A DNA stretch of 64,000 nt from Pluralibacter sp. UBA7423 (GTDB taxonomy: Bacteria > Pseudomonadota > Gammaproteobacteria > Enterobacterales > Enterobacteriaceae). Positions within the stretch are counted from its first letter, which is position 1; the number at the start of each line of letters is the position of its first letter. Made by a program: the position numbers and the translations under genes. The DNA lies in assembly GCA_002470465.1 (NCBI GenBank), contig DKMD01000013.1:1-64000 (forward strand). The letters are read 5' to 3'. Below, piece by piece: positions 20,948 to 32,383 of the stretch. The notes below the pieces were generated by a model. The model was given only the letters and a program-made list of their open reading frames with translations, did no database searches and was not told the origin of the DNA.

Positions 20948-21028
20948 TATCTGTTTGGATCGTTTTTCATTTCTAAGAGGGTAAAATATAAAGTGATCAT
21001 CTCATTATGTGTTGAGTAAATGTAAATT

Positions 21029-21044
21029 TTGACCATCTGGTCCA
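21029..21044. promoter_or_regulatory. RutR binding site of carP1
   Basis: TTGACCATCTGGTCCA matches the RutR palindrome TTGACCAnnTGGTCAA with one mismatch. E. coli has a RutR site in this region that activates carP1 when uracil is low. Confidence 0.75.
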
Positions 21045-21085
21045 CTTTTTTACTTCCCTCTCCTCATTTTTACACTTATCCTGGC

Positions 21086-21101
21086 GCGCAAGCGTTTCCT
21101 G
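21086..21101. promoter_or_regulatory. PurR-like box of carAB
   Basis: GCGCAAGCGTTTCCTG resembles the PUR box ACGCAAACGTTTTCNT. PurR represses carP1 in E. coli. The assignment rests on motif and position only. Confidence 0.5.
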
Positions 21102-21272
21102 AAAGGTTGTTAGATGATCTTTTTGCCTGTCTTACAGCGACGTATTCACCAGTGGCGTGAAATAACATAAAAAATACCCGTCTTTACGTTGACTTTCTCC
21201 TCGTTAATCTCCAGAATGCCGCCGTTTGCACGAAATTCGCGGGCAGCAGATTTGCATTGATTCATCGTATTG

Positions 21273-21311
21273 AGTGAATTAATATGCAGATAAACTGAGT
21301 GAATATTCTCT
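21273..21311. promoter_or_regulatory. Tandem ArgR boxes over carP2
   Basis: Two adjacent 18-bp ARG-type boxes, with near-palindromic tgaattaatatgca and tgagtgaatattct cores, lie just before the carA ribosome site. This is the spacing at which hexameric ArgR represses P2 in E. coli. Confidence 0.75.
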
Positions 21312-21321
21312 GGAGGATGTT

Positions 21322-22470
21322 TTGATTAAGTCAGCGCTTTTGGTTCTGGAAGACGGAACCCAGTTTCACGGTCGGGCCATAGGGGCAACGGGTTCGGCGG
21401 TTGGGGAAGTCGTTTTCAATACTTCAATGACCGGTTATCAAGAAATCCTCACTGATCCTTCCTATTCCCGCCAAATCGTCACTCTCACTTATCCCCATAT
21501 CGGTAATGTCGGCACCAACGCCGCTGATGAAGAATCTTCCCAGGTACATGCTCAGGGCCTCATCATTCGCGACCTGCCGCTGATTGCCAGCAACTACCGC
21601 AGTACTGAAGACCTCTCGACTTACCTGAAGCGTCACAATATCGTGGCGATTGCCGATATCGATACCCGCAAGCTGACCCGTTTACTGCGCGAAAAAGGCG
21701 CCCAGAACGGCTGCATTATCGCGGGCGATAACCTGGATGCTCAGCTGGCGCTGGAGAAGGCTAAAGCCTTCCCTGGCCTGAACGGCATGGATCTGGCAAA
21801 AGAAGTCACCACCGCGGAATCCTACAGCTGGACTCAGGGCAGCTGGACGCTCGCGGGTGAACTACCGGAAGCGAAGAAAGAAGAAGAGCTACCGTTCCAC
21901 GTAGTGGCCTATGACTACGGCGCAAAGCGCAACATCCTGCGCATGCTGGTAGACCGCGGCTGCCGGCTGACCGTTGTTCCGGCGAAAACCCCGGCCGAAG
22001 ACGTGCTGGCGATGAACCCGGACGGCATCTTCCTTTCCAACGGCCCGGGCGACCCGGCACCGTGCGACTACGCGATTACCGCGATTGAGAAATTCCTCGA
22101 AACCGATATTCCGGTATTTGGTATCTGCCTCGGCCATCAGCTGCTGGCGCTGGCGAGCGGAGCCAAAACCATCAAGATGAAGTTCGGCCACCACGGCGGC
22201 AACCATCCGGTGAAAGACATCGACAACAACACGGTGATGATCACCGCGCAGAACCACGGTTTTGCGGTTGACGAAGCATCAATGCCTGCCACGCTGCGCG
22301 TGACGCATAAGTCGCTGTTCGACGGCACTCTTCAGGGCATCCACCGTACCGACAAACCGGCGTTCAGTTTCCAGGGGCACCCTGAAGCGAGCCCTGGCCC
22401 GCACGATGCCGCGCCGCTGTTCGACCACTTTATCGAACTTATCGAGCAATACCGTAAGACCGCTAAATAA
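21322..22470 (+). CDS. carA: Carbamoyl-phosphate synthase small (glutaminase) subunit
   Basis: Hydrolyses glutamine and channels ammonia to CarB for carbamoyl phosphate (arginine and pyrimidines). It has 382 residues. The class I amidotransferase triad is Cys in FGICLGHQ (about 269) and His/Glu in [11 protein letters not shown] (about 353/355). The start codon is TTG, as in E. coli, behind a strong ctggagg ribosome site. carB starts 18 bp downstream. Confidence 0.99.
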   Translation: MIKSALLVLEDGTQFHGRAIGATGSAVGEVVFNTSMTGYQEILTDPSYSRQIVTLTYPHIGNVGTNAADEESSQVHAQGLIIRDLPLIASNYRSTEDLSTYLKRHNIVAIADIDTRKLTRLLREKGAQNGCIIAGDNLDAQLALEKAKAFPGLNGMDLAKEVTTAESYSWTQGSWTLAGELPEAKKEEELPFHVVAYDYGAKRNILRMLVDRGCRLTVVPAKTPAEDVLAMNPDGIFLSNGPGDPAPCDYAITAIEKFLETDIPVFGICLGHQLLALASGAKTIKMKFGHHGGNHPVKDIDNNTVMITAQNHGFAVDEASMPATLRVTHKSLFDGTLQGIHRTDKPAFSFQGHPEASPGPHDAAPLFDHFIELIEQYRKTAK

Positions 22471-22488
22471 TCAGGAGCCGAGAAGACC

Positions 22489-25400
22489 ATGCCAAAACGT
22501 ACAGATATAAAAAGCATCCTGATCCTCGGCGCTGGCCCGATTGTTATCGGCCAGGCCTGTGAGTTCGACTACTCCGGTGCCCAGGCGTGTAAAGCGCTGC
22601 GTGAAGAGGGCTACCGCGTCATTCTGGTGAACTCCAACCCGGCAACCATCATGACCGACCCGGAAATGGCCGATGCGACCTACATCGAGCCGATTCACTG
22701 GGAAGTGGTGCGCAAAATCATCGAAAAAGAGCGTCCGGACGCGGTCCTGCCGACCATGGGCGGCCAGACTGCGCTGAACTGCGCGCTGGAGCTGGAGCGT
22801 CAGGGCGTGCTGGAAGAGTTCGGTGTGACAATGATTGGCGCTACCGCCGACGCGATTGATAAAGCGGAAGACCGCCGTCGCTTCGACGTGGCGATGAAGA
22901 AAATCGGCCTGGATACCGCCCGTTCCGGTATCGCGCATACGATGGAAGAAGCGCTGGCCGTTGCTGCCGACGTAGGCTATCCATGCATCATCCGTCCGTC
23001 CTTCACCATGGGCGGCACCGGCGGCGGCATCGCCTACAACCGCGAAGAGTTCGAAGAGATCTGCGCCCGTGGCCTGGATCTTTCTCCAACCAACGAACTG
23101 CTGATTGATGAATCGCTGATCGGCTGGAAAGAGTACGAGATGGAAGTGGTGCGTGATAAAAACGACAACTGCATCATCGTCTGCTCCATCGAAAACTTCG
23201 ACGCCATGGGCATCCACACCGGCGACTCCATTACCGTTGCCCCTGCCCAGACGCTGACCGACAAAGAATATCAAATCATGCGTAACGCCTCGATGGCGGT
23301 GCTGCGTGAAATCGGCGTGGAAACCGGCGGCTCCAACGTCCAGTTCTCCGTGAACCCGAAAAACGGTCGCCTGATTGTTATCGAAATGAACCCGCGCGTG
23401 TCTCGTTCTTCCGCGCTGGCTTCGAAAGCGACCGGCTTCCCGATTGCCAAAGTGGCGGCGAAACTGGCGGTAGGTTACACCCTCGACGAATTGATGAACG
23501 ACATCACCGGCGGGCGTACACCGGCGTCCTTCGAGCCGTCCATCGACTACGTTGTGACCAAAATCCCTCGCTTCAACTTCGAGAAGTTTGTGGGCGCGAA
23601 CGACCGCCTGACGACGCAGATGAAATCCGTCGGTGAAGTGATGGCGATTGGCCGTACCCAGCAGGAGTCCTTACAGAAAGCGCTGCGCGGTCTGGAAGTG
23701 GGAGCAACAGGCTTCGACCCGAAAGTGAGCCTGGACGATCCTGAAGCGCTGACCAAAATCCGTCGCGAGCTGAAAGACGCCGGTGCCGAGCGTATCTGGT
23801 ACATCGCCGATGCGTTCCGTGCGGGCCTGTCCGTAGACGGCGTCTTTAACCTGACCAACGTTGACCGCTGGTTCCTGGTACAGATTGAAGAGCTGGTGCG
23901 TCTGGAAGAGAAAGTGGCAGAAGTCGGCATCACCGGCCTCGACGCTGATTTCCTGCGCGCCCTGAAGCGTAAAGGCTTTGCCGACGCGCGTCTGGCAAAA
24001 CTGGCCGGCGTACGCGAGTCCGAAGTGCGCAAGCTGCGCGACCAGTACAATCTGCACCCGGTTTACAAGCGCGTGGATACCTGTGCGGCAGAATTCTCTA
24101 CCGATACCGCGTACATGTACTCCACGTACGAAGAAGAGTGCGAAGCGAACCCGTCTACCGACCGTGACAAAATCATGGTCCTCGGCGGCGGCCCGAACCG
24201 TATCGGTCAGGGTATTGAGTTTGACTACTGCTGCGTACATGCGTCGCTGGCGCTGCGTGAAGATGGTTATGAGACCATCATGGTCAACTGTAACCCGGAA
24301 ACCGTCTCCACCGACTACGACACCTCTGACCGCCTGTACTTCGAGCCAGTGACCTTTGAAGACGTGCTGGAAATCGTGCGCATCGAGAAGCCAAAGGGCG
24401 TTATCGTGCAGTACGGCGGCCAGACTCCGCTGAAGCTGGCGCGCGCGCTGGAAGCGGCGGGCGTACCGATTATCGGCACCAGCCCGGACGCTATCGACCG
24501 TGCAGAAGACCGCGAGCGCTTCCAGCAGGCGGTTGACCGCCTGAAGCTGAAGCAGCCTGCGAACGCCACCGTCACCACCATCGACATGGCGGTCGAGAAG
24601 GCGAAAGACATCGGCTATCCGCTGGTGGTGCGTCCTTCCTACGTACTCGGCGGCCGCGCGATGGAAATCGTTTATGACGAAGCCGACCTGCGCCGCTACT
24701 TCCAGACCGCGGTCAGCGTGTCTAACGATGCGCCAGTACTGCTGGACCGCTTCCTGGACGATGCGGTGGAAGTGGACGTTGACGCCATCTGCGATGGCGA
24801 AAGCGTGCTGATTGGCGGCATCATGGAGCATATCGAACAGGCGGGCGTTCACTCCGGTGACTCCGCGTGTTCTCTGCCAGCCTACACCCTGAGCAAAGAG
24901 ATTCAGGACGTGATGCGCGAGCAGGTGCAGAAGCTGGCCTTCGAGCTGCAGGTTCGCGGCCTGATGAACGTGCAGTTCGCGGTGAAAGACAACGAAGTCT
25001 ACCTGATTGAAGTGAACCCGCGTGCAGCGCGTACCGTGCCGTTCGTCTCCAAAGCCACCGGCCTGCCTCTGGCGAAAGTGGCGGCGCGCGTGATGGTCGG
25101 CCAGTCGCTGAAGCAGCAGGGCCACACTGAAGAAATCATCCCGCCGTACTACTCGGTGAAAGAAGTTGTGCTGCCGTTCAACAAGTTCCCGGGCGTCGAC
25201 CCGCTGTTAGGACCAGAAATGCGCTCTACCGGGGAAGTGATGGGCGTTGGTCGTACCTTCGCGGAAGCCTTTGCCAAAGCGCAGCTCGGCAGCAACTCCA
25301 CCATGAAGAAGCAGGGCCGTGCGCTGCTCTCCGTGCGTGAAGGTGACAAAGAGCGCGTGGTGGACCTGGCGGCGAAGCTGCTCAAGCAGGGCTTCGAGCT

Positions 25401-25713
25401 GGATGCTACCCACGGCACCGCCGTGGTGCTGGGTGAAGCAGGCATTAACCCACGCCTGGTGAACAAGGTGCATGAAGGCCGTCCGCACATTCAGGACCGT
25501 ATCAAGAATGGCGAGTACACCTACATCATCAACACCACCGCAGGCCGCCAGGCGATTGAAGATTCCAAGCTGATTCGCCGCAGTGCGCTGCAGTATAAAG
25601 TGCATTACGACACCACCCTGAACGGCGGCTTCGCGACGGCCATGGCGCTGAACGCGGACGCCACCGAGAAGGTGATTTCGGTGCAGGAAATGCACGCGCA
25701 GATTAACAAGTAA
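22489..25713 (+). CDS. carB: Carbamoyl-phosphate synthase large subunit
   Basis: Synthesises carbamoyl phosphate from bicarbonate, ammonia and two ATP. The 1074 residues comprise two homologous ATP-grasp halves: carboxyphosphate (about 1-400, [18 protein letters not shown]) and carbamoyl phosphate (about 553-935, [18 protein letters not shown]). An oligomerisation domain lies between them. The C-terminal allosteric MGS-like domain binds UMP, IMP and ornithine. It is co-transcribed with carA. Confidence 0.99.
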   Translation: MPKRTDIKSILILGAGPIVIGQACEFDYSGAQACKALREEGYRVILVNSNPATIMTDPEMADATYIEPIHWEVVRKIIEKERPDAVLPTMGGQTALNCALELERQGVLEEFGVTMIGATADAIDKAEDRRRFDVAMKKIGLDTARSGIAHTMEEALAVAADVGYPCIIRPSFTMGGTGGGIAYNREEFEEICARGLDLSPTNELLIDESLIGWKEYEMEVVRDKNDNCIIVCSIENFDAMGIHTGDSITVAPAQTLTDKEYQIMRNASMAVLREIGVETGGSNVQFSVNPKNGRLIVIEMNPRVSRSSALASKATGFPIAKVAAKLAVGYTLDELMNDITGGRTPASFEPSIDYVVTKIPRFNFEKFVGANDRLTTQMKSVGEVMAIGRTQQESLQKALRGLEVGATGFDPKVSLDDPEALTKIRRELKDAGAERIWYIADAFRAGLSVDGVFNLTNVDRWFLVQIEELVRLEEKVAEVGITGLDADFLRALKRKGFADARLAKLAGVRESEVRKLRDQYNLHPVYKRVDTCAAEFSTDTAYMYSTYEEECEANPSTDRDKIMVLGGGPNRIGQGIEFDYCCVHASLALREDGYETIMVNCNPETVSTDYDTSDRLYFEPVTFEDVLEIVRIEKPKGVIVQYGGQTPLKLARALEAAGVPIIGTSPDAIDRAEDRERFQQAVDRLKLKQPANATVTTIDMAVEKAKDIGYPLVVRPSYVLGGRAMEIVYDEADLRRYFQTAVSVSNDAPVLLDRFLDDAVEVDVDAICDGESVLIGGIMEHIEQAGVHSGDSACSLPAYTLSKEIQDVMREQVQKLAFELQVRGLMNVQFAVKDNEVYLIEVNPRAARTVPFVSKATGLPLAKVAARVMVGQSLKQQGHTEEIIPPYYSVKEVVLPFNKFPGVDPLLGPEMRSTGEVMGVGRTFAEAFAKAQLGSNSTMKKQGRALLSVREGDKERVVDLAAKLLKQGFELDATHGTAVVLGEAGINPRLVNKVHEGRPHIQDRIKNGEYTYIINTTAGRQAIEDSKLIRRSALQYKVHYDTTLNGGFATAMALNADATEKVISVQEMHAQINK

Positions 25714-25723
25714 TCTCGCAGCA

Positions 25724-25788
25724 GGCCGGGTCAGGCGTCGCCGCCACCCGGCTATATTGCCCGGCGGCGTTCTGTTTGCCGGGCATGA
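25724..25788. repeat. Degenerate REP-like palindromes after carB
   Basis: GC-rich inverted segments (ggccgggt...acccggc and gcccggcgg...ttgccgggca) follow the carB stop and resemble REP units. They may serve as an operon-end hairpin. Confidence 0.55.
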
Positions 25789-25907
25789 CAAAATGCCGCC
25801 ACTCCCGCACTTCATCTTAAGAAACTTCTGGTTTTCCATCTGTGTTCAGTCAGTTAGCCTAAAATGGTTAGCGAGAGAATCAATAATACACAGCACGGGA
25901 GAGCACC

Positions 25908-26141
25908 ATGCGTAATAACCTTCTGATTACTTCACTGTTTGCCGCTGCCACTTTACTTACCGTCGCGGGCTGTTCCTCCAACCAGGCGGTGAAAACCACC
26001 GACGGTAAAACGATTGTTACCGATGGCAAGCCTGAGGTAGATAAAGACACCGGTCTGGTTTCCTATAAGAACGCCGAAACCGGTAAAACCGAACAGATTA
26101 ACCGCGATCAGGTGCAATCGATGGGTGAATTAGATAACTGA
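25908..26141 (+). CDS. YgdI/YgdR-family (DUF903) lipoprotein
   Basis: 77-residue predicted lipoprotein. A signal peptide of about 21 residues ends in the lipobox TVAGC, with lipidation at Cys22. The mature part shows the DUF903 pattern TTDGKTIVTDGKPEVDKDTG...QINRDQV shared with E. coli YgdI and YgdR. Function unknown. It is an isolated gene with its own ribosome site (gggagag), lying where E. coli K-12 has the cai/fix cluster between carB and kefF. Confidence 0.88.
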   Translation: MRNNLLITSLFAAATLLTVAGCSSNQAVKTTDGKTIVTDGKPEVDKDTGLVSYKNAETGKTEQINRDQVQSMGELDN

Positions 26142-26245
26142 TTCAGTTTTCTTGACCGGTAACGGCACGAATCTTCACTGTTAGCCTGGGGCTCAACTGT
26201 CTACACTTTGCTGATAACACAAAGTAAGACAAAACAGGCTAACAG

Positions 26246-26776
26246 ATGATTTTGATTATTTATGCACATCCTTATCCGCAGCACTCGCATGCGAATAAGC
26301 GGATGCTTGAGCAGGCAAGGGAAGTAGACGGCGTAGAAATCCGTTCTCTTTATCACCTCTATCCCGATTTTAACATCGACGTTGCCGCTGAGCAGGAGGC
26401 ACTTTCCCGCGCCGACCTGGTTATCTGGCAGCACCCAATGCAGTGGTACAGCGTGCCGCCGCTCCTCAAACTCTGGATCGATAAAGTCCTTTCTCACGGC
26501 TGGGCCTACGGGCACGGCGGCACGGCGCTGCAGGGTAAAAGCCTGATGTGGGCGGTGACCACCGGCGGAGGGGAAAATCACTTTGCCGTTGGCAGCTTTC
26601 CGGGTTTTGACATTCTTGCCCAGCCTTTGCAGGCCACTGCGATCTATTGCGGTCTGAACTGGCTCCCCCCGTTCGCCATGCACTGCACCTTTATCTGCGA
26701 TGATGAAACCCTCGCTGCGCAGGCGCGTCACTATAAACAACGGCTGATGGAATGGCAGGAGGTGCATCATGGATAG
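26246..26776 (+). CDS. kefF: KefC ancillary quinone oxidoreductase KefF
   Basis: Flavodoxin-fold NAD(P)H:quinone reductase that binds and activates KefC. It has 176 residues with an N-terminal [13 protein letters not shown] phosphate-binding loop for FMN, and [15 protein letters not shown] near residue 65. The last 8 bp overlap the kefC start, so the pair is translationally coupled. Confidence 0.97.
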   Translation: MILIIYAHPYPQHSHANKRMLEQAREVDGVEIRSLYHLYPDFNIDVAAEQEALSRADLVIWQHPMQWYSVPPLLKLWIDKVLSHGWAYGHGGTALQGKSLMWAVTTGGGENHFAVGSFPGFDILAQPLQATAIYCGLNWLPPFAMHCTFICDDETLAAQARHYKQRLMEWQEVHHG

Positions 26777-28634
26777 TCATACGCTCATTCAGGCGCTGAT
26801 TTATCTCGGCTCGGCGGCATTAATCGTGCCCATTGCGGTGCGCCTGGGGCTGGGATCGGTACTCGGTTATCTGATCGCTGGCTGCATTATCGGGCCGTGG
26901 GGCTTACGTCTGGTCACGGATGCCGAGTCTATTTTGCACTTCGCCGAAATTGGCGTGGTGCTGATGCTGTTCGTCATTGGTCTCGAGCTCGATCCACAGC
27001 GCTTGTGGAAGCTTCGCGCGTCGGTGTTTGGCGGTGGAGCATTACAGATGGTCGCCTGCGGCGCGCTTATTGGCGTGTTTTGCATGCTGCTTGGCCTCGA
27101 CTGGAAAGTTGCGGAGCTTATCGGTATGACGCTGGCGCTTTCCTCAACGGCGATTGCCATGCAGGCTATGAATGAGCGTAATCTGACGGTTTCTCAGCTC
27201 GGGCGCAGCGCTTTTGCGGTACTGCTGTTCCAGGATATTGCGGCGATTCCGCTGGTAGCGATGATCCCACTGCTGGCGACAAGCGGGGCCTCAACAACGC
27301 TTGCTGCCTTTGGCCTTTCAGCGCTCAAAGTGGCGGGTGCGCTGGTGCTGGTTATTCTGCTTGGGCGCTATGTCACCCGTCCGGTGCTGCGTTTTGTCGC
27401 CCGTTCCGGCCTGCGCGAGGTCTTCAGCGCAGTGGCGCTGTTTCTGGTCTTCGGCTTTGGTCTGCTGCTGGAAGAAGTCGGTTTATCCATGGCGATGGGC
27501 GCATTCCTGGCGGGCGTGCTGCTGGCAAGCTCCGAATATCGTCATGCGCTGGAAAGCGATATCGAGCCGTTCAAAGGTCTGCTGCTGGGGCTGTTCTTTA
27601 TCGGCGTAGGGATGTCAATCGACTTCGGGACGCTGGTTACGCATCCGCTGCGGATTCTGATTCTGCTGGCGGGCTTCCTTATTATCAAAGCCGTGATGCT
27701 GTGGCTCATTGCCCGACCTCTGGGCGTGCCAAAAGCGCAGCGGCGCTGGTTTGCCGTGCTGTTAGGGCAGGGAAGTGAGTTTGCGTTTGTGGTCTTTGGC
27801 GCAGCGCAGATGGCCAACGTGCTGGATCCCGAATGGGCTAAGGCGCTGACGCTTGCCGTCGCGCTGTCAATGGCATCAACGCCGATCCTGCTGGTGGTGC
27901 TGTCCCGCCTTGAACAATCCGCCAGTGGTCAGGAGCGTGAAGCCGATGAGATCGATGAGGAGCAGCCGCGCGTCATCATTGCAGGCTTTGGTCGTTTTGG
28001 GCAGATAGCCGGGAGAATGCTGCTTTCCAGCGGCGTTAAAATGGTCATCCTCGATCACGATCCGGATCATGTCGATACGCTGCGTAAATTCGATATGAAG
28101 GTGTTTTACGGTGATGCCACGCGGGTCGATATGCTGGAGTCAGCCGGTGCTGCGCGAGCAGAAGTGCTGATCAACGCAATTGACGATCCCAAATCGAACC
28201 TCGAGCTGACGACGCTTGCGAAAGAGCACTTCCCGCATCTGCGGATTATCGCCCGCGCCCGCGATATCGATCACTATATTCAGCTGAGGCAGGCGGGCAT
28301 TGAGGCACCGGAGCGTGAAACGTTCGAAGGTGCACTCAAGTCAGGCCGCATGGCGCTGGAAGCGCTGGGGCTCGGTGCCTATGAAGCGCGTGAGCGTGCG
28401 GATGTTTTCCGTCGTTTTAACGTGCGCATGGTTGAAGAGATGGTGGATATGGCGGAAGAGGATGATGCGTCGTTCGCGGCGGCGTTCAAACGCACCAGCG
28501 CGATGCTGACCGATATCATCAACGAAGACCGTAGCAATATGGCGATTATCCAGCGCCACGGCTGGCAGGGAACAGAAGAAGGTAAACATACCGGCAACCC
28601 GGCAGACGAGCCGGAGACGAAACCTTCGGTTTAA
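26769..28634 (+). CDS. kefC: Glutathione-gated K+ efflux antiporter KefC
   Basis: Inner-membrane CPA2 transporter that releases K+ and acidifies the cytoplasm upon binding glutathione adducts of electrophiles. It has 621 residues. The N-terminal half has about 12-13 membrane segments ([11 protein letters not shown] and GQGSEFAFV are family motifs). A cytosolic RCK/KTN domain begins at [16 protein letters not shown] near residue 400. The acidic, Lys-poor tail is typical. It partners with KefF upstream. Confidence 0.98.
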   Translation: MDSHTLIQALIYLGSAALIVPIAVRLGLGSVLGYLIAGCIIGPWGLRLVTDAESILHFAEIGVVLMLFVIGLELDPQRLWKLRASVFGGGALQMVACGALIGVFCMLLGLDWKVAELIGMTLALSSTAIAMQAMNERNLTVSQLGRSAFAVLLFQDIAAIPLVAMIPLLATSGASTTLAAFGLSALKVAGALVLVILLGRYVTRPVLRFVARSGLREVFSAVALFLVFGFGLLLEEVGLSMAMGAFLAGVLLASSEYRHALESDIEPFKGLLLGLFFIGVGMSIDFGTLVTHPLRILILLAGFLIIKAVMLWLIARPLGVPKAQRRWFAVLLGQGSEFAFVVFGAAQMANVLDPEWAKALTLAVALSMASTPILLVVLSRLEQSASGQEREADEIDEEQPRVIIAGFGRFGQIAGRMLLSSGVKMVILDHDPDHVDTLRKFDMKVFYGDATRVDMLESAGAARAEVLINAIDDPKSNLELTTLAKEHFPHLRIIARARDIDHYIQLRQAGIEAPERETFEGALKSGRMALEALGLGAYEARERADVFRRFNVRMVEEMVDMAEEDDASFAAAFKRTSAMLTDIINEDRSNMAIIQRHGWQGTEEGKHTGNPADEPETKPSV

Positions 28635-28643
28635 CGGGCACTT

Positions 28644-29227
<584 letters not shown>

Positions 29228-29228
29228 G

Positions 29229-29338
29229 GTGTCTTCCCCGGTGGTGCGATGCTTACCGGGGCTACTTTTTTGTAGGCCTGATTTGTAGGCCAGGTAAGGC
29301 ATCAGCCGCCACCTGGCAATCAGCGCCATCAGGCAAGT
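29229..29338. repeat. REP/BIME element between folA and apaH
   Basis: Several REP-like palindromes (ccccggtggtgcgatgcttaccgggg, gtaggccaggtaaggcatcagccgccacctggc) fill the gap between the convergent genes folA and apaH. Confidence 0.75.
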
Positions 29339-29341
29339 CGA

Positions 29342-30190
29342 TTAAGAAGCAACAGCCTCGTCTTCACCTAAATCCAGATGGCGATTAGACGGCTGCACAA
29401 AATATTGCTTATCTTCCCAACGCAGGCACGTCAGTTCTCCACCCCAGCAGCAGCCCGTATCCAGCGCGTAAACCCCTTCCGGCGTACCCTTACCTTCAAG
29501 CGATGCCCAGTGGCCGAAAATCACGCTGTACTCGTCTGTGACCGGACCCGGAATGGCGAACCACGGCTTCAGCGGTGCAGGCGCGTTTTCCGGCGACTCT
29601 TTGGTGTACATGTCGAGCTGACCGTTCGGGAAGCAGTAGCGCATGCGCGTGAAAGCGTTGGTGATGAAGCGCAGACGCGCCAGGCCGGAGAGTTCTGGCG
29701 ACCAGTGGTTGGGTAAATCACCGTACATGGCATCGAGGAAGAAAGGATAAGAGTCACTGCACAGCACCGCTTCAACATCGCGGGCGCACAGCTCTGCGGT
29801 TTCCAGATCCCACTGGGGCGTGATCCCGGCATGGGCCATTACCAGCTTTTTCTCTTTATCTACCTGCAGCAGCGGCTGGCGGCGCAGCCAGTTCAGCAGC
29901 TCGTCGGCATCCGGTGCTTCCAGCAGCGGGGTTAATCTGTCTTTCGGCTTATTACGGCTTATCCCGGCGAATACTGCCAGCAGATGCAGGTCATGATTGC
30001 CGAGTACCAGGCGCACGCTCTCGCCGAGCGACTTCACATAACGCAGAACGTCAAGCGATGCCGGGCCGCGTGCAACGAGATCGCCCGTCAGCCAGAGTTC
30101 GTCCTGACCGGGCTGAAAGTTCACCTGCTTTAATAACGCGATCAGTTCATCGTAGCAGCCGTGAACGTCGCCAATAAGGTATGTGCTCAT
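29342..30190 (-). CDS. apaH: Symmetrical diadenosine tetraphosphatase ApaH
   Basis: Hydrolyses Ap4A to two ADP and removes Np4A RNA caps. It has 282 residues. The metallophosphatase signature is [10 protein letters not shown] near the start, then [10 protein letters not shown] and LGNHDLHLL, with further His ligands downstream. It is the last gene of the lptD-surA-pdxA-rsmA-apaG-apaH cluster, 4 bp after apaG. Confidence 0.98.
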   Translation of the reverse strand: MSTYLIGDVHGCYDELIALLKQVNFQPGQDELWLTGDLVARGPASLDVLRYVKSLGESVRLVLGNHDLHLLAVFAGISRNKPKDRLTPLLEAPDADELLNWLRRQPLLQVDKEKKLVMAHAGITPQWDLETAELCARDVEAVLCSDSYPFFLDAMYGDLPNHWSPELSGLARLRFITNAFTRMRYCFPNGQLDMYTKESPENAPAPLKPWFAIPGPVTDEYSVIFGHWASLEGKGTPEGVYALDTGCCWGGELTCLRWEDKQYFVQPSNRHLDLGEDEAVAS

Positions 30191-30194
30191 TGTA

Positions 30195-30572
30195 TCAATG
30201 GATGAGGGCTGGCACGGCCAGACGGAAAACGGGAATATCGATGCTGAAAGGGTTGCCCTCTGCGTCGATCATTTCATAGTGACCCTGCATGGTGCCGAGT
30301 GGCGTTTCCAGCACGGCACCGCTGGTGTACTGATATTCGTTGCCAGGCGCGATGTGCGGTTGCACGCCCACGACGCCTTCTCCCTGCACTTCGGTTTCCC
30401 GGCCGTGGCCATTGGTAATCAACCAGTAGCGGCCAAGCAGCTGCACCGATCCTCGCCCCAGGTTGCGGATCGTGACCGTATAGGCAAACACATAGCGCTC
30501 ATCTTCCGGTGAGGACTGCGCCTCAATGTAAACGCTCTGGACCTGGACACAAACGCGGGGCGAATTGATCAT
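30195..30572 (-). CDS. apaG: ApaG domain protein (Co2+/Mg2+ efflux-associated)
   Basis: 125-residue single-domain protein with the fibronectin-III-like ApaG fold. The [17 protein letters not shown] and EVQGEGVVG segments and the acidic [19 protein letters not shown] region are diagnostic. The precise biochemical role is not settled; it has been linked to divalent-cation resistance. It is tightly packed between rsmA (3 bp) and apaH. Confidence 0.96.
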   Translation of the reverse strand: MINSPRVCVQVQSVYIEAQSSPEDERYVFAYTVTIRNLGRGSVQLLGRYWLITNGHGRETEVQGEGVVGVQPHIAPGNEYQYTSGAVLETPLGTMQGHYEMIDAEGNPFSIDIPVFRLAVPALIH

Positions 30573-30575
30573 GGT

Positions 30576-31397
30576 TTAGCTCTCCTTTGGGGGCGCATTG
30601 TCTGACAGCCAGTTCGCCATGCGGCAGTACTGGGCGACAGAGATGTTTTCTGCACGCATCGCCGGGTCAACGCCAAGCTCGGTCAGTACCTCTACGGAGA
30701 AGATATTGCCGAGGCTGTTACGAATGGTTTTACGACGCTGGTTGAATGCTTCGGTGGTGATTCGGCTTAACACCCGAACCTCTTTCACCGGATGCGGCAG
30801 CATGGCGTGTGGCACCAGACGCACCACGGCAGAATCCACTTTAGGCGGTGGCGTAAAAGCGGTTGGCGGTACTTCCAGCACGGGTATGATGTTGCAGTAG
30901 TACTGTGCCATCACGCTTAATCGACCATACGCCTTACTGTTTGGCCCTGCAACCAGACGGTTAACCACCTCTTTTTGCAGCATGAAGTGCATGTCGGCGA
31001 TGGCATCAGTATAGCTAAACAGGTGGAACATCAGCGGGGTAGAAATGTTGTACGGCAGGTTGCCGAATACGCGCAGCGGCTGACCCATCTCCTTCGACAG
31101 ATCGCCGAAGTTCATGGTCATCGCATCCTGCTGAAAAATAGTGAGCTTTGGCCCGAGGAACGGGTGCGTTTGCAGACGAGCAGCCAGATCGCGGTCAAGC
31201 TCGATAACGGTCAGTTTGTCCAGGCGCTCGCCAACCGGTTCGGTCAGCGCAGCAAGGCCGGGGCCGATTTCAACCATCGCCTGACCCTTCTGTGGGTTGA
31301 TGGCCGAAACAATGCTGTCGATCACAAACTGATCGTTGAGGAAGTTTTGCCCGAAGCGTTTACGGGCTAAGTGGCCCTGATGGACTCGATTATTCAT
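30576..31397 (-). CDS. rsmA: 16S rRNA dimethyladenosine transferase RsmA (KsgA)
   Basis: Dimethylates A1518 and A1519 of 16S rRNA during 30S maturation. It has 273 residues with an SAM-binding Rossmann fold: [20 protein letters not shown] and catalytic NLPYNIS. The C-terminal helical region is intact, so kasugamycin sensitivity is expected. It overlaps the pdxA stop by 4 bp (ATGA). Confidence 0.98.
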   Translation of the reverse strand: MNNRVHQGHLARKRFGQNFLNDQFVIDSIVSAINPQKGQAMVEIGPGLAALTEPVGERLDKLTVIELDRDLAARLQTHPFLGPKLTIFQQDAMTMNFGDLSKEMGQPLRVFGNLPYNISTPLMFHLFSYTDAIADMHFMLQKEVVNRLVAGPNSKAYGRLSVMAQYYCNIIPVLEVPPTAFTPPPKVDSAVVRLVPHAMLPHPVKEVRVLSRITTEAFNQRRKTIRNSLGNIFSVEVLTELGVDPAMRAENISVAQYCRMANWLSDNAPPKES

Positions 31398-32383
31398 TGA
31401 GAGTTAACAATCATTTTGATGGCGAGATTAAGCGCCGTAATAAAACTGCCGACGTTCGCTTTCCCCTGGCCCGCCAGTTCAAGCGCGGTGCCGTGGTCAA
31501 CGGACGTACGGATAAAAGGTAAACCGAGCGTAATATTCACTGCGCGGCCGAAACCCTGGTATTTTAGCACGGGCAGGCCCTGATCGTGGTACATCGCAAG
31601 CACCGCGTCTGCATGGTCGAGATATTTAGGCTGGAAAAGGGTGTCAGCAGGCAGCGGCCCGCTCAGATTCATGCCTCTGGCGCGCATTTCATCGAGCACC
31701 GGAATAATCGTGTCGATCTCTTCCATGCCCATGTGGCCGCCTTCACCCGCGTGAGGGTTCAGCCCGCAGACCAGAATGTGTGGCGTTTTAATGCCAAACT
31801 TGGTTTGCAGATCGTCGTGGAGAATGGCGATTACCTCACGCAACAGATCGGCCGTGATGGCCTCGCTGATGGCTTTCAGCGGCAGGTGAGTGGTCGCCAG
31901 CGCAACGCGAAGCTCCTCGGTCGCCAGCATCATCACCACTTTTTGCGTGCCTGAACGCTCTTCAAAGAATTCGGTATGCCCGATAAACGGGATCCCGGCA
32001 TCGTTGATAATACTTTTCTGCACAGGGCCAGTGATGAGCGCCGCAAACTCGCCGTTCGTCGCACCGTCGCAGGCGCGAGCCAGCGTTTCCACGACGTAAG
32101 CACCGTTTTTCACATTCAGCGTACCGGGCGTCACGGAGGCATGGAGCGGGACGGAAAGCAGGGTGAGCGTACCGGCTTTTTGCGGCACTGGTGCGCAGTG
32201 GGCACGATAGGGCAGGAGCGTTAAAGGCAAACCGAGCATTGCTGCCCGGTCTGTCAAAAGCGTTTCATCGGCACACACCACCAGCTCAACGGGCCAGTCA
32301 AGCTGGGCCAGCTGTACCACGAGGTCGGGGCCAATCCCGGCGGGTTCGCCGGGAGTGATAACCACACGTTGGTGTTGCGTCAT
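31394..32383 (-). CDS. pdxA: 4-hydroxythreonine-4-phosphate dehydrogenase
   Basis: NAD-dependent enzyme of the DXP-dependent pyridoxal phosphate pathway. It has 329 residues with the N-terminal [13 protein letters not shown] phosphate-binding motif. The metal-binding histidines are in [20 protein letters not shown] and [12 protein letters not shown]. Both ends overlap neighbours: rsmA by 4 bp and surA by 1 bp. Confidence 0.98.
   Translation of the reverse strand: MTQHQRVVITPGEPAGIGPDLVVQLAQLDWPVELVVCADETLLTDRAAMLGLPLTLLPYRAHCAPVPQKAGTLTLLSVPLHASVTPGTLNVKNGAYVVETLARACDGATNGEFAALITGPVQKSIINDAGIPFIGHTEFFEERSGTQKVVMMLATEELRVALATTHLPLKAISEAITADLLREVIAILHDDLQTKFGIKTPHILVCGLNPHAGEGGHMGMEEIDTIIPVLDEMRARGMNLSGPLPADTLFQPKYLDHADAVLAMYHDQGLPVLKYQGFGRAVNITLGLPFIRTSVDHGTALELAGQGKANVGSFITALNLAIKMIVNSQ

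Larger units (their letters stand above)
20948..21321 (+). promoter_or_regulatory. carAB control region
   Basis: About 375 bp without genes, corresponding to the E. coli carAB region with tandem promoters P1 (distal, pyrimidine/purine control) and P2 (proximal, arginine control). Recognisable sites, listed separately, are a RutR box, a PurR-like box and two ArgR boxes. The rest is AT-rich, where IHF and PepA/PyrH sites lie in E. coli. Confidence 0.75.

Noticed and set aside
23671..25125. 484-codon open frame antisense to carB
   Set aside because: Antisense shadow of carB with low-complexity His/Gln/Arg composition and no recognisable domain.
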